The notes under the pieces were generated by a model that worked only from the letters and a program-made list of their open reading frames with translations, was not told the DNA's origin and ran no database searches. 57,500 bases of DNA from Chromera velia. Taxonomy: Eukaryota; Sar; Chromeraceae. The translations under genes were made by a program, and so were the position numbers. The stretch lies in assembly GCA_018398765.1 (NCBI GenBank), contig JAHBMJ010005938.1, forward strand, positions 1-57,500, written 5' to 3'. Shown one piece after another: positions 34,430-45,597 of this stretch; position 1 is the first letter of the stretch, and each line of letters opens with the position of its first letter.

Positions 34430-37400
34430 ATGCCCTTCCGTCTCCTGTTTATTGCAATTTCGTTTTTGGATCTTCAAGTGCTTCTTTCGGACGGTTTCGT
34501 TCTCCCAGGTGCGCGTTTGTTTCCCGTCTCTTGTCCGAGCAGTCCCTCACTTCCCCTTCACGCACAGACACCGTCACGGACAGGTAGAACTAAAAAAGCC
34601 GTGAGAAAAAAAATGGACGAACAAATCCTCGAGTACCGACGGCTTGCGAAGGAGCGCCACGAGAGGAGAGTGCAATCGGAGAAGGGGGAAGGGCCATCTG
34701 GCCCCTCTCTCTCGTCTTCGTCCCTGGAGAATCCTCAAGTGAAAGAGAGGGACCACAAGGGAAATCACGAGCAGGTTGTGTCTGCACCATCCACCACGGT
34801 TGAGAGGATTGAAGGAAGAACGGCACAACAGAGGGACGCAATCCCACGGACCCTGCAGGGTGAAGAAAGGCCCCGGGGGCCTCTTGAGACTCTGCTGAGT
34901 GACGACGAGGACGATGACCTTGTTGAAATTCTGGAGGAGATCCCCTTGCCTGCTGCAGGGAGGGATCAGATCCAGAAGAGAGAGGCAGACACCCTCACCT
35001 TCATGACCTGGTGGGTGAGTGACTTCCTTGACTTCCTTGCACACCTTTGGAGTGAGTGGACGGTGTTTTCAATTTTGGTCCTTTGAGCGTCTCTCTCTGA
35101 TCGTTGACTGGGCCCTTACCGCGTCGCACCCATTCCTCTGACTCGTGGCGCAACTTCCCCCCCTTCAAGAGGAGACGCGGTCGAAGTGGCCTTCTTTCGA
35201 ATCCCCCCCCGCCCACACACACGCAGACGGATAGACAGACACACAAACAGACAGTTACTTACTTAGTTAGTTTGTGAGTTAGATAGATAGATAGATGGAT
35301 AGATAGATAGATAGATGGACAGAGAAGTCCGTTCAGCCTGAGAGGTTGCGGGCATACAGACGATTTACGTACTGCTGCATGCGTATGCAGGAACGTGGAC
35401 GGCCTGTGGTCGGACAACGAAAGCGGAGGCCCGATGCTGCTCCCCCACCGCACGCTGAGCGTGATCGAGACAATCCGAGAGAGACAGCCAGACGTGGTTC
35501 TCCTGCAGGAAGTCGTTGAGGAGTCACTGGTGGGTGGACGGGCTCTCTCTGTCTTTCTCTCTCGCTCTCTCCCTCTCTCGCTCCCTCTCCCCCCCTCTCT
35601 CCCCCCCCCCTTTTTCTCTTCGTGGATGGATGTTCCTCTGCCTTTGTCTTTGCAAGATGATTTCTTTCTTGTCTTCCGCCTGGATTTTTGTCTTTGCAAG
35701 ATGATTTCTTTCTTGTCTTCCGCCTGGATTTTGAAATTCTTCTCGTGCAAGAGCCTTCCTGCCTGCCTGCCTGCAGAATCTTCTGGAACGGCAATTGGGG
35801 AACGTCTACGAAGTCTGTGCGCCTCCGCGAATGTCCCGTCAATTCCTGTACGTCCATGCTTCCTTCCTTCTCTCCTTGCTTCCTTCCTTTATTCCCTTCC
35901 TTTCTTTTTTCCTTGCATTCTTCCTTCCGGCCGGTCGTCAGTCTGCAGATAAACAGAAAGATAGATGGATAGATAGACGGATAGATGGATGGATAAGCAA
36001 AAAGATGGAGATGGATCGGAATAGAATGAGAGAGATAGACGGAGACACTGATGAGGTGTAGAGAGATCAACGGACAGGTAGATGGAGAAAGAGTGTGTGT
36101 GTGTGTGAGTGTGTGTGTGTGAGAGAGAGAGAATCACGGGAGAGTGGGAACCCAGTAAGGAGTAAGGGTGGGAGTGCTCTAGAATGGACACAGGAAATGA
36201 GCGCACATGCGTCACCATGGATGCGTTTCTGTTCTCTCTCGCAGACGAGGGCACCCACCAGCAAGCACACATACACGCATCATCATAACTGTCTAACAGA
36301 CTGACACGCACACATACAGCCTCCCTCCTTTCCTTCCTCCTTTCTGCATGCGTGTGTGTGTGTCTGCGTTTGTTTGTTTGTACATGCAGAAACGGATCGG
36401 GGAGCTTCGAGGGGAGGCCGCCGTATTTTGTGACTTCACTCGTGAGGACGCAAAGCAAATGCCGTGACAGCAGACTGTCAAACCTGGGTCTGTCTGTTCC
36501 TTCGCGTCTGACTGACTGACTGACTCACTGACAGTGTGTGAGTGAGTCAGTGGCTGCGTTTTTCTTCTTCCCTCCCTGGAATTTGTACCTTTCCTTCTCG
36601 CTGCTGTGCTATCACACGAATTCCTTCCCGTCCCTTCTGCTGTGAAGAGGCTGACCGAGCTATGAATTCATCATGCATTAATGCAGGGCTCCCTGCCTGA
36701 TTCATTCCGTCCTGTCTTCCTTCACTCCCCCCCCCCCCTCCCGCTCTGATGGCGGCAGCTTTTCTTCGGACCGAGCGAGAGGGAGGAAAGAAAGTAGGCT
36801 GCCCCTTCCCCTTCCTTCCTTCCCGGTCTTCCCTCCGGTTTTTGGATTCACTGACTGAACGAAGAGCTGGCCTGCCTGCCTGCCTGCGCTGCAATCCGTC
36901 GATATTCTTTCTCCTTCTCGCAATGATCCGTCCTCTCCTGCTGTCAATTGCCCTTTTTTTTGCAGCACAGAAGTGCGCGTACTTTCACACATCCGCCATG
37001 GGCAGGTCAGTCAGCAAGCAGACTTTTCTTTCTCGCCGAGAGAGAACGCAAAGGGAACTTCTCCTTCGTGCATGCGTGCGTCAGTCAAAGAAAGGGCGGC
37101 ACAAGAATACGGGAAGAGGCCGGTTGGAAAATCTGCGTGGTGTCACGAAGGGCCCTGATAAAAGGTTGATCTATGCATGTATTCATTTTCATACGATTCT
37201 GTATGAAAAAGAAAATTCAGTATACATAAGAATTCTGTATGAAAAAGAAAATCTGCGTGGCATCATGGAAGGGGCCCTGATAAAAGGTTGACCTAGACAT
37301 TTATTTCATCACAAAAAGTCAGACGGCGTGAGGAAAACGGTGGGAAAGAAGACAAAACCAAAAGCCTCTCTTTGACATTATGTCTCCCCCAACTACGCCG

Positions 37401-38303
37401 CTCTTTTTGGGTTTTCGCTTCCATCTTCTTCTCCTCATTTCTTTTCCTTTGGTTTGGTTTCATGATTCCACTCGGCGACTCACTCTTGCAGACACATTAT
37501 GGAAACCTCAGTGAGCTTCTCTGGACCTCAACAATCCAGCGTCACGGTGGGTGGGGCTCTCTGTCTGTGTGAGGAGGGAGGGACCGCGTGGGGGCCTAGG
37601 CGGCTTCCATTCTTCTTTCCCGTGCCCTTGTGTCCTCTTTCCCCACCCCCACCCCCTTCTGACACACACACTCTTTCAGTCTTTCTTTCTCTTTCTTTTC
37701 CTTCTCGCTCCTTTAAGCTCCGACGGATGTATGCATGCATGCATGCATTGTCTTGGAAGGCGGGGATCGATTTTGCTTTGGAATTTCTTTCTTTCTTTTC
37801 ATCTTGTTGTTGTTGGGGTAGGAGGGTAGGTCCGTCTGGTGCATGCATGACGGGGTGGGTAGACAAGCTGAGTCTGTCTGTTTGTTTGCCTCCTTGTCAG
37901 TTTGCCTGCCTGCCTGCCTTTTCGACTGTCTGTCTGTCTGTCTGTCTGTTTGTCCGTCTTTCTGCGTGCAGATGAAATTTCTGAACGTCCATCTCGAAAG
38001 CTGCAAGAACTAGTAAGTAGCATGCATGCTTTCATGAATGTATCGACACATGCACACTTATGAAGAGTGACCTGCAGGATGGACTTTCCTTGTGCTGTGC
38101 GAGCAGCCGTCTGAACGTTCGCACTTGTCGATCTGAGGAGAAGAATGTGAACACATGCAACTCTGTGCATCCGTTGCCACGCTCGGGAAAGCGGCAGATA
38201 AATGTGCGGCATGTGTCTGCTTTTTCTGTCCACCTCACTTTTTTGACTGGGTTGCCTGCGTACGCGCGCGAGTGCGCGCGCGTGTGTGTGTGAGAGAGAA
38301 GGT

Positions 38304-38349
<46 letters not shown>

Positions 38350-39485
38350 GCGTGTATGTGTGTGTGTGTGTGTGTCTGTGTGTGTGTGCAGCCGCGAGGA
38401 GCGAGTGCGGCAGACAACACAGAGTTTTCGCCTTCTGCCGAGGTGAGCTCGGAGATGGGCAGGCAGCAAGGAAAGCAGGAAAGGGAGGGGCACTCACTCA
38501 AACGGACGGAAATGAAAAGGCTCACAGAGGGTTTTCTTCGACACCTTCCCTTCTTCGGTGATGAAGGAAAGTTCAGAAAGAGAGATGAAGACTTGTTACT
38601 TCTTTGTAGAAAGACAGACGACTGCATGAAACGAAATCAGTGGACGGAAAGGGCCTTCCACACAGATGGCTATGTGATCCCATCTCAGTGCAGATAAATG
38701 AGAGAAGGGAAGTAAGTTGAAGAGAAAAAAAAGGGATTCAACGAACCATGCAGGGCTCTTGCAAGAGATGCTAGCGGAAGGAAGTGCATGCAAATGCAAA
38801 GTAACGTACAGAGACCTCACGTGACTTCATTCATTCATACGTTCTCCTACCTCACAAACAGCCACCGGATACTCAATAGAGGGGCCGGTTGTCACATCCT
38901 CACCTCCCCTCCTCACCTCGCCTCACCTGTCGTCCTTTTCTTGATTGAGCCCGCCCCTCACGCAGTCAGCAGTTGACCGATTTTTCTTTCAGTGGACACA
39001 TGCAAGCACCACATGCATCCGCACCTATTCGTTCAGGCACAAATCAGCGCACAGACACAGAGAGAGAGAGATGCTCAGATCGGTGGATAGGTGAATATAT
39101 GGATGGATGGATGGATGCAGACAAGTGGGTGATGAAAATTCTGGTTCCCCTCTCCGCCTCGCCGTTCTGGCGGGAGACATGAACGCGCGGGATGACGAGA
39201 TCAAGGCCGCACGCGCGCAGGCACAGGCACACGCTGCCTCCTCCTCCTCCTCCTCCTCCTCTGGTGCCTCCGGCCTGGGTGGAAGTGGGGACGTCGGGGA
39301 GGATGTGTGGGAGGTCCGTCTTTGTCTTTGTCTCTCTCTGTGTGTATTGTCTCTGCCTCTCTTTACTGCTGCATGTCTGTGTTTCTTTCTTTCTTTCTTT
39401 CTGCTCTTTTCGGGCCCCATGCCTATGTTGTCTGAATGACTGTGTCGTCTCTTTCTTTTGTTTCTCTTTCTTTCTTCCTTCCTTC

Positions 39486-39516
<31 letters not shown>

Positions 39517-39685
39517 GTTTTCGCGTACATGAAGAGAAAGAAGGAAAATAGACAAAAACGTGTCTGTCTTTTTGTCCCTCTGCCCACCTGCCTGCCTGCT
39601 GAATTTGAAGGTCTGTTCGGTTTGCTGTCGAATGAGTGAGGGTCCCTTCTGTTGGATGTGTTTGTGAGTTGTCATTCGTCTGGTA

Positions 39686-39718
<33 letters not shown>

Positions 39719-41180
39719 TGTGTGTGTTTGTTTGCTTGTTTTTTCTTTTTCTTACGGAACGTTACGTGAGTCTGTCCGGTGATCGGGGGCTCCGTTCTAT
39801 TCCATCCCATTCCATTAAATCCAGCAGAGGCAGGCAGGAGACATCCAGCAGAGGCAGGCAGGAGACATCCAGCAGAGGCAGGCAGGAGACATCCAGCAGA
39901 GGCAGGCAGGAGACATCAGAGGCAGGCAGGAGACATCATCGGATCCGTACAGCTGCATGAGTGCACTTCAAACGCTCGAGCAACCACTTTGATGTGGGGG
40001 GGGGTTTTGTGTCAGTGGCAGAAGCTTATTCATGTACCCCTTAGGGGCGCCTGTCTACTGCGTTGGTCTTTCTTTTGTGATAGGTATGTACCGTCCTCCT
40101 TCGTTCTTGCCTGCAGGCACTTGGAAAACCGGACTCGTGCAGGTACACGTGGGACATGAGGGTCAACGACAACTACAGAATGCAAAATGGACCCAGGTAG
40201 GGTGGGGTAGGCAAGAGAGGATGACACCCCTTATATGTACAAAGGGCAGAGACAGAGGGCAAGAGAGAGTCAGTGCATGCATTAGAATCAGTGCGTGAAT
40301 GCATGCAACGACAACTACAGAATGCAAAATGGACCCAGGCAGGGTGGGGAGGCAAGAGAGTCAGTCAGTCAGTCAGTCAGCCAGGTTGGCAATAGGTAGG
40401 CAGTTGGAGAAGCAATCAGGCACGCAGTCAAGCAGTCCGTTGCTCAGAAAGCACTGTATTTATTGCGTTCTTTGTCTCCTGTTGGTTTTTTGTGGTCTTG
40501 GAACGGAGGCGCATTTTTCTTTCCTCAGCACAGCAGAACACACAAAAGGCAGGGGGCAGAAATCAAGGAACAGAAAGAACATCTGAACGTCTCCCTTTCT
40601 ACTCCTGCGGGGGGGGAAATGATTTGTAGATTCCTTCCTGCATGCGTATGAATGATTCCTATTTTCCTCCCTGCATGCATGCAGGCTTCGCTTTGACCGG
40701 ATTTTCTTTCTGGCGCCTGTGGATGGTTCTTCCTCTTCCTGTTCCTCCGATACGACGAATGGTGTTGTTGGTCTCTGCTGGCAGCCTGAGGAGATGAGTT
40801 TGGTTGGAACTGAGAGGACCTCCATGGGAGTTTTTCCGTCCGACCACTTTGGCCTTTTTGTGCGCTTCCGCCTCCTGTCGCCAAGACTCGAGGCCTCGGC
40901 AGGAGAGGAACGGATGAACAGCAGCAAGGGAAAACCAAAAGGAAAAGCGAAGGCAAAACCGAAAGCCAAGGCAAAAGCGAAGGCAAAGGTTTCATCGTCA
41001 GAAAATTCGGTGGTGGCGCAGGACAGGGGAGGTTTGGCTCGGGGAAAGACTGGCGAGCCAAAAAGGGGCGGAAAGGGGAAGGAGGCAGAAGAAGAAGCAT
41101 CGAGCAGTCACTTGGAAGAGCAGGAGCAGGGTCGGGGAGAGAAAAGAAAGCATATTCAAATTGATATTGACTCTGACTGA
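34430..41180 (+). CDS. TDP2: Tyrosyl-DNA phosphodiesterase 2 (TDP2)
   Basis: Eleven exons close in frame to 614 aa: 34430-35010, 35391-35529, 35777-35847, 36390-36487, 36966-37005, 37492-37546, 37972-38012, 38392-38442, 39121-39313, 40117-40196 and 40685-41180. TDP2 removes topoisomerase II peptides from DNA 5' ends. Catalytic motifs of the Mg-dependent EEP fold are all present: TWNVDGL (N195), LLQEV (E234), VHLES (H335), [10 protein letters not shown] (D378, N380) and FPSDHFG (D503, H504). RYTWD and LRFDRIFF match TDP2 specifically. The first 60 residues look like a signal peptide ([19 protein letters not shown]) followed by a Ser/Pro-rich basic stretch. The C-terminus is a Lys/Ala/Pro-rich basic tail and an acidic end. 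Exons 3-8 are very small and their boundaries rest on phase and homology. Confidence 0.88.
37127..37295 (+). repeat. Palindromic element between diverged direct repeats in a TDP2 intron
   Basis: Direct repeats at about 37127-37173 and 37247-37295 share GAAAATCTGCGTGG and GGCCCTGATAAAAGGTTGA with a few differences. The 73-bp insert holds ATTTTCATAC/GATTCTGTATGAAAAA and a further GAATTCTGTATGAAAAA. This copy lies inside the intron, 120 bp from the exon, so it does not duplicate a splice site. Confidence 0.8.
38307..38390. repeat. (GT)n microsatellite running into a TDP2 acceptor
   Basis: The GT tract ends directly at the GCAG acceptor of exon 38392-38442. Confidence 0.9.
39821..39936. repeat. 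24-bp tandem repeat in a TDP2 intron
   Basis: Four perfect copies of CCAGCAGAGGCAGGCAGGAG plus ACAT (39821, 39845, 39869, 39893) and a shortened fifth at 39917-39936. It is directly tandem with no spacers, so it is a minisatellite. Confidence 0.95.
40164..40360 (+). repeat. Duplicated exon end and donor flanking a short palindrome, TDP2
   Basis: Copies 40164-40219 and 40306-40360 are nearly identical over 55 bp and cover the last 33 bases of the exon ending at 40196 plus the start of the intron. The second copy reads CCAGGCAGGG where the first has CCAG/GTAGGG, so its donor is lost. The 86-bp insert contains GTGCATGCATT and AATGCATGCA as an inverted pair, a different palindrome from the TTTCATACAGAAT family. 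Confidence 0.85.
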
Positions 41181-42196
41181 CACTGAGGGAAGCCAGCAGA
41201 GTCCCAGGCGACGTTTCGGCGAAGTTATACTCTGGATGGAGAACGAATTTATGGGAAAAAAAGAAAAAGAAAAAAAAAAGTCACTGTAATTCAAAGTTTC
41301 GCATTAAATTAATTCACATTGTTTTAATTAAATTATTTTTAAAATTCTCATCAAATCTTTAAAACATAGTATTTCATATTTATTGTTTTTGTTTCTAATA
41401 TAATTAAGGTAAATTATAGATGCTCTAGTACTCCTGGTAGTAAGCGATGCACAACATTTTTTAACATTTTTAATTATGATCTTTTCCCCGTATAATTTTT
41501 GCACTTCAATTATATTTTTTTTCTAACAGTTTCTAGATTTTCTGATTTTTTTTTTATTAGTCTTTACAGAATTTTTAGTACACTCTCTTAGTCTATTTTA
41601 TCATTTTTTTAACCTCCCTAAAGCTAAGTGGCACTTCAAAAAATATAATCAAGATGATCTTTATCTGCGGCATCGTTTTTCAAGAGACCATCCACAACTG
41701 CGATGTAGACGTTCAAGACACCGTCCGGATATGCGGCTTTGGCTTTCAAGACACTGTGAATGATCCATGCCTGCGGCGCGGACTTTCAAGCTTATCCAAA
41801 AATGTGGCTTGAACTTTTAAGTGGTACTTAGATTCAGGGAGGTCATTTTTTTATTTATAAATTATTGTGAATACCCTAGTTTGCCGTGATTATAGCTTCA
41901 TATTTAGAGACAACTAATAACAAATAGTAACAATAGGATCGAGAAGTATCGAAGAGCCAGGTAGGAGACTGGGGTAGACTGGGGTAGGAGGAGGTGAGGA
42001 GGTGAACATAGAGGTGAAGAGGCCTTCGGTGACGTGAGGAACCTCGTGACTTCTCTAAGTGCCCCTCGCCAAACTCTTTCCGGGGATTTCCGGGGCCGCA
42101 TCTCCGCGATACAGAACGCCAATAAACGCCGCGCAATCTGACACACTGAGCGCATCTGAGCACTTGCTGATTTCTTCCCATGCCTTGTCACCAAGA
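41181..42196. other. AT-rich spacer with a TIR element
   Basis: Strong drop to AT-rich DNA just after the TDP2 stop. It holds the MITE at 41612-41842; otherwise no feature is seen. The right-hand 350 bp must contain the promoter of the MYND gene. Confidence 0.6.
41612..41842. mobile_element. Mutator-like MITE, 231 bp, 11-bp TSD
   Basis: Left end ACCTCCCTAAAGCTAAGTGG and, reverse-complemented, right end CCTCCCTGAATCTAAGTACC form an imperfect inverted repeat that continues into CACTT-AAAA on both sides. TCATTTTTTTA flanks both ends (41601-41611 and 41843-41853). The interior contains about five degenerate 32-bp units with TGCGGC and TTCAAGAC. No coding capacity. Confidence 0.7.
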
Positions 42197-45100
42197 ATGA
42201 GAACTTTGAGGCACCTGAATCAACAAATGTCGCATTTGGAACCCGCTTTCGATTTGCCCAACTTTGATTCTGTGGATTGCAGAACTGGAGAGACTCGATT
42301 CGAGTGTCAAATTGTGTACCAACTGAGAGACGGAACTTTCTTGAAGATGTCTGATTCTGGTTTTCCTCCTTCCTCCCCCCCGACTTCTTTCGGAAAGTGG
42401 ACGGTGAGGACGGGAGAAAACGATCAGTTACACTACGAGCGAGTGACTCCGTCTGGCGAAACGGAGTCACTCCCCGATGCTGCAAACTGTGTCGAGTGCA
42501 TTGAAAGAGGCACAGGGTTCGCTCTGAAGGGGTGCTGGGGTCTCCCGTTGACTCTCCACGAAAACGTGGGGGAGAAGCGTCGGATCGTTTACGACGTGAA
42601 GACTGGGGAGTTCTGGTACCAGTGGGGGGACGGAGGGGGACGAGAAACCTTCCTCTCTGCTCCCGACATATGAAGACTGGTGGAGGAGAAAAAGGAATTC
42701 GAGATTTTTCCTTCGTTGCTGCTCTCCAGCGGTGGAGACGGAGACGGAGACGGGTGGCTCAAAATTCAAAGGAACGTCGTTGACCTGATCATCAAAAGAG
42801 TGATGCTGGAGTCGGAGTTTTGTCTTGCGCTGCAGACACATCTGACGACCAAGGGCATCTGGCCCCGTCTGATGGGCATCGAGGGGGGACGACCAAGGGC
42901 ATCTGGCCCCGTCTGATGGGCATCGAGCGCTGCAGACACATCTGACGACCAAGGGCATCTGGCCCCGTCTGATGGGCATCGAGGGGGGACGACCAAGGGC
43001 ATCTGGCCCCGTCTGATGGGCATCGAGGGGGGACGACCAAGGGCATCTGGCCCCGTCTGATGGGCATCGAGGGGGATCAGTTTTCTTCGGCGAGGAGGAG
43101 GTTGGAAGAGAAGACGCGAACACTGGCGAAGAAGTTTGAGGACTGCAAAGGCAAAAAGGCCGAGCTAGAATTGGAGCGCGAAAAGCTGGTCCGAGAGGTG
43201 ACCGAGCTAAAAATTCAGAGCTGCAGGGAGAAGACCCGTTTTGACCGTCAGAAGCTGATGAATGCAGCCGTCTCCCTTGTTGAAACTCTCAAACGAGAGG
43301 CCGAATCACGGCTTCCGACCGAGAGGAGAAGGTCAGTAGTGGACGACCTTTTGTGTGTGAAAGGTCTCTTCTCAACAATTCTGTGGATGTTCTGTGTGAG
43401 GTTTCTTCCGCCCAACGCAGAGTCGACTCTTCTCCGATTGGAGGCCGAGACGTCGTCTCAACGTGCGTTTTTGAGTGAGGTGTGGAGGTTTGAAAACGAA
43501 TGTCGGAGAGTTGCTGTTGGAATTTTGACGTTTTGGGTGAAAAAGAATAAATGTCTTGCGTGCTTGTTAACTCGGTGTGTTGCTTTCCAAAGGGGAGTGA
43601 GGGGGTTCTTTGCGTCGGCTGCAGAGCGTCTGAAAGACAAGGCCGATCTGAAGAGAGACACCAAAATGATCGCAACAGTTGACGCATTGACACGGTTTTT
43701 GCGTACCGCGATGGTGTGTAGGGAGGCCGTGGAAGGGTTCAATGCGTGTGAGGGCTTGGGGGGTGAGGGGAAGGCGCTTGATTTTGCTCCTTGGTTTCGT
43801 GCGTTGTACTGGTACTTCAGGGAAATGGAAGATCAAAAGAAAGGTCGACCTGTGGTGGCTCTCTGGGGTGGGGGGGTGAGGAAGATTGAAGCTTTTGGAA
43901 TGATGGAGGGGGTAAGAAAGGCAGAACGAGACGCGTTTGCTTCTGCAGATGCAGCTGCCGATGCACGATATCTCTGCGAGTCTGCTCTGTACGACCCCGT
44001 GTATCGCAACAACAACAACAACCGTTTGATGAATACCCGATTGAATCTGATGTGGAGAATGAAGGCGATTGAGATGAGTGTTCGGAATCGGAGGGTTGCC
44101 AGACGAATGGAGAGGGGGAAACAGAGAATGAAGGCGTTGGGGGTGTTGAGGGAAATGGAAAGGGAGTGGGAGACAGCGTGGCAGGTGGAATGTGACGAGG
44201 AGACTGCGGGGGCAGAGGAAGAAAATGAAGATGAACAAGTACAGCGTCTGTATCTTGCTCTCCTCATTCTGTACCTCGAGGCACCCTCACCTGAGAAACT
44301 TCCATCTGTCAGTCTGCATTCACTCAATTCAAAACGCTCCTATGCACAGCACTGTCTCTTGGAGTGGTTTGCGTGTTGTTCTTGTGAACGGAAAGGGGAT
44401 AAGAAAGACAGCAGGGAGACCATCTGGGTAGGGAAAGGAAATTCACATTCGAAAGCATCCTCTTCTTCTTCTACAGATTGCCATCCTTCTCCTCCCCTCC
44501 TGTCTGATCTGTGTGTGAGCTCCCTCTCGGACTTCTTGCGTGACCATGTCCTCTCGTTTTCTCGTGCCGGTGTTGCTCTCGATTATTCTTACACTAGCAC
44601 TGAAAGGAAGCAGGGTGATCATGCAGAGGCATCACTGACATGCGTGCCGTCTTCCTCCTCCTCCTCTCTCTGTTCTTTTGGTTGCTCCGCCCCCTCTTTG
44701 TCCTCGTCCGACTCTCTTGTTGCTTCTTCCTCTTCCTCCTCTCTCCTCTGCTTTCCCAGTACTCATGCTGCTTCCTCTGTTCACTCTTCCTCCGGAGCTT
44801 CTTCACAGAACTTCCAAATCTCTTCTCAGAACCCCCTGGCAGAGGGGGCAGATTTGGAGTCGGAGTCTGAGGGGGGAGGGGGCCCGTGTAAATCGGGGAG
44901 GGACCGGACCTTCAAGCTTCTGCCCTCACTCAGAGAAGTGAAGAAACGCCACCCATTGCTCTGCAACAACACTTCGTGTGAGGGAGGTGCAAAAAAGGGA
45001 CAGCAACAGTTACTGCATTGCATGGAATGTAGACTGAGTGTGTACTGTTCTCGTGAATGTCAGAAAGCGGATTGGAATCGAAAGCGGATGTCTCACGGGG

Positions 45101-45597
45101 ACAGACGGGGGGTTAAACATGCCGATCCGTCTGCATCCCTGCAGCGGGAACAAAATGAATGTGGAGGGGGGGGGGATGAGAAGAATACGAAAATGGAAGA
45201 CAAGCTGTCGGTGCCTTGCGATGGCTTGGGAGTGCCTCAGCCTTCGCCCTCGACTTCCGCTTCTCCTTCTCTGTGTGCTGTCGAGATGTCTCTGTATCCG
45301 TATGCCCACCGTCTTCGTTGCCGTCTCCTGCGAGAGAACGTCCTGGCAGTCCTCCTCTCACAGTCGCACACTGTGGAGGACATCTCTGCTCACACTTCGT
45401 CACTTCCAAGGAAAGAGAAAGAAGGAGAGGGATCATCAGGAGGGGTTGGGGGGAGCCAGAGAGACTGCGCAGCAGAAACGAAGAGAAAAGAGGACAAAAA
45501 TCGAAAAGGAAGCGCTGCTTTCGGGCGAGAGAGGGGGGCACTCAGCAGCATTGGGCAAAAGAAAGAAGGAAACCGGCGAGTCAGAAGAAGACGATGA
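42197..45597 (+). CDS. MYND-type zinc-finger protein, frame broken by a minisatellite
   Basis: Open frame 42197-42673 meets a TGA, but a 114-bp GT-AG intron fits (donor TTCTG/GTACCA at 42616, acceptor CTCTCCAG at 42729) and keeps the frame into 42730-42880. There a 44-bp repeat adds 188 bp, not a multiple of three, so the long downstream frame (43060-45597) is in another register. Collapsed to one copy, the two frames would be continuous. The C-terminal third has a MYND-like finger at about 44962-45120: CNNTSC, then HCMECRLSVYCSRECQKADW, then two His. MYND fingers bind proline-rich partners. The middle is helical and charged, with long Ser-rich stretches, and I recognise no other domain. Apart from that candidate intron the gene is intron-free, unlike its neighbours. 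It could be a pseudogene, a variable-length allele, or an assembly error. Confidence 0.6.
42845..43076. repeat. 44-bp minisatellite inside the MYND gene
   Basis: Five copies start at 42845, 42889, 42945, 42989 and 43033. Spacings are 44, 56, 44 and 44; the 56-bp step carries a re-copied CGCTGCAGACACATCTG from upstream of copy 1, so the array grew in at least two events. Copies are identical apart from this. Confidence 0.95.

Noticed and set aside
39821-39936. Regular 24-bp repeats, possibly CRISPR-like
   Set aside because: The units are directly adjacent with no unique spacers, the genome is eukaryotic, and they lie in an intron; it is a minisatellite.
42616-42729. TGA at 42671 read as tryptophan (as in chromerid plastids) or as a true gene end
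   Set aside because: A 114-bp GT-AG intron with a good pyrimidine tract removes it in frame, which is simpler for a nuclear gene.
42766-43123. Minus-strand frames of repeated MPIRRGQMPLVV across the 44-bp array
   Set aside because: Antisense readings of the minisatellite; the plus strand holds the gene.
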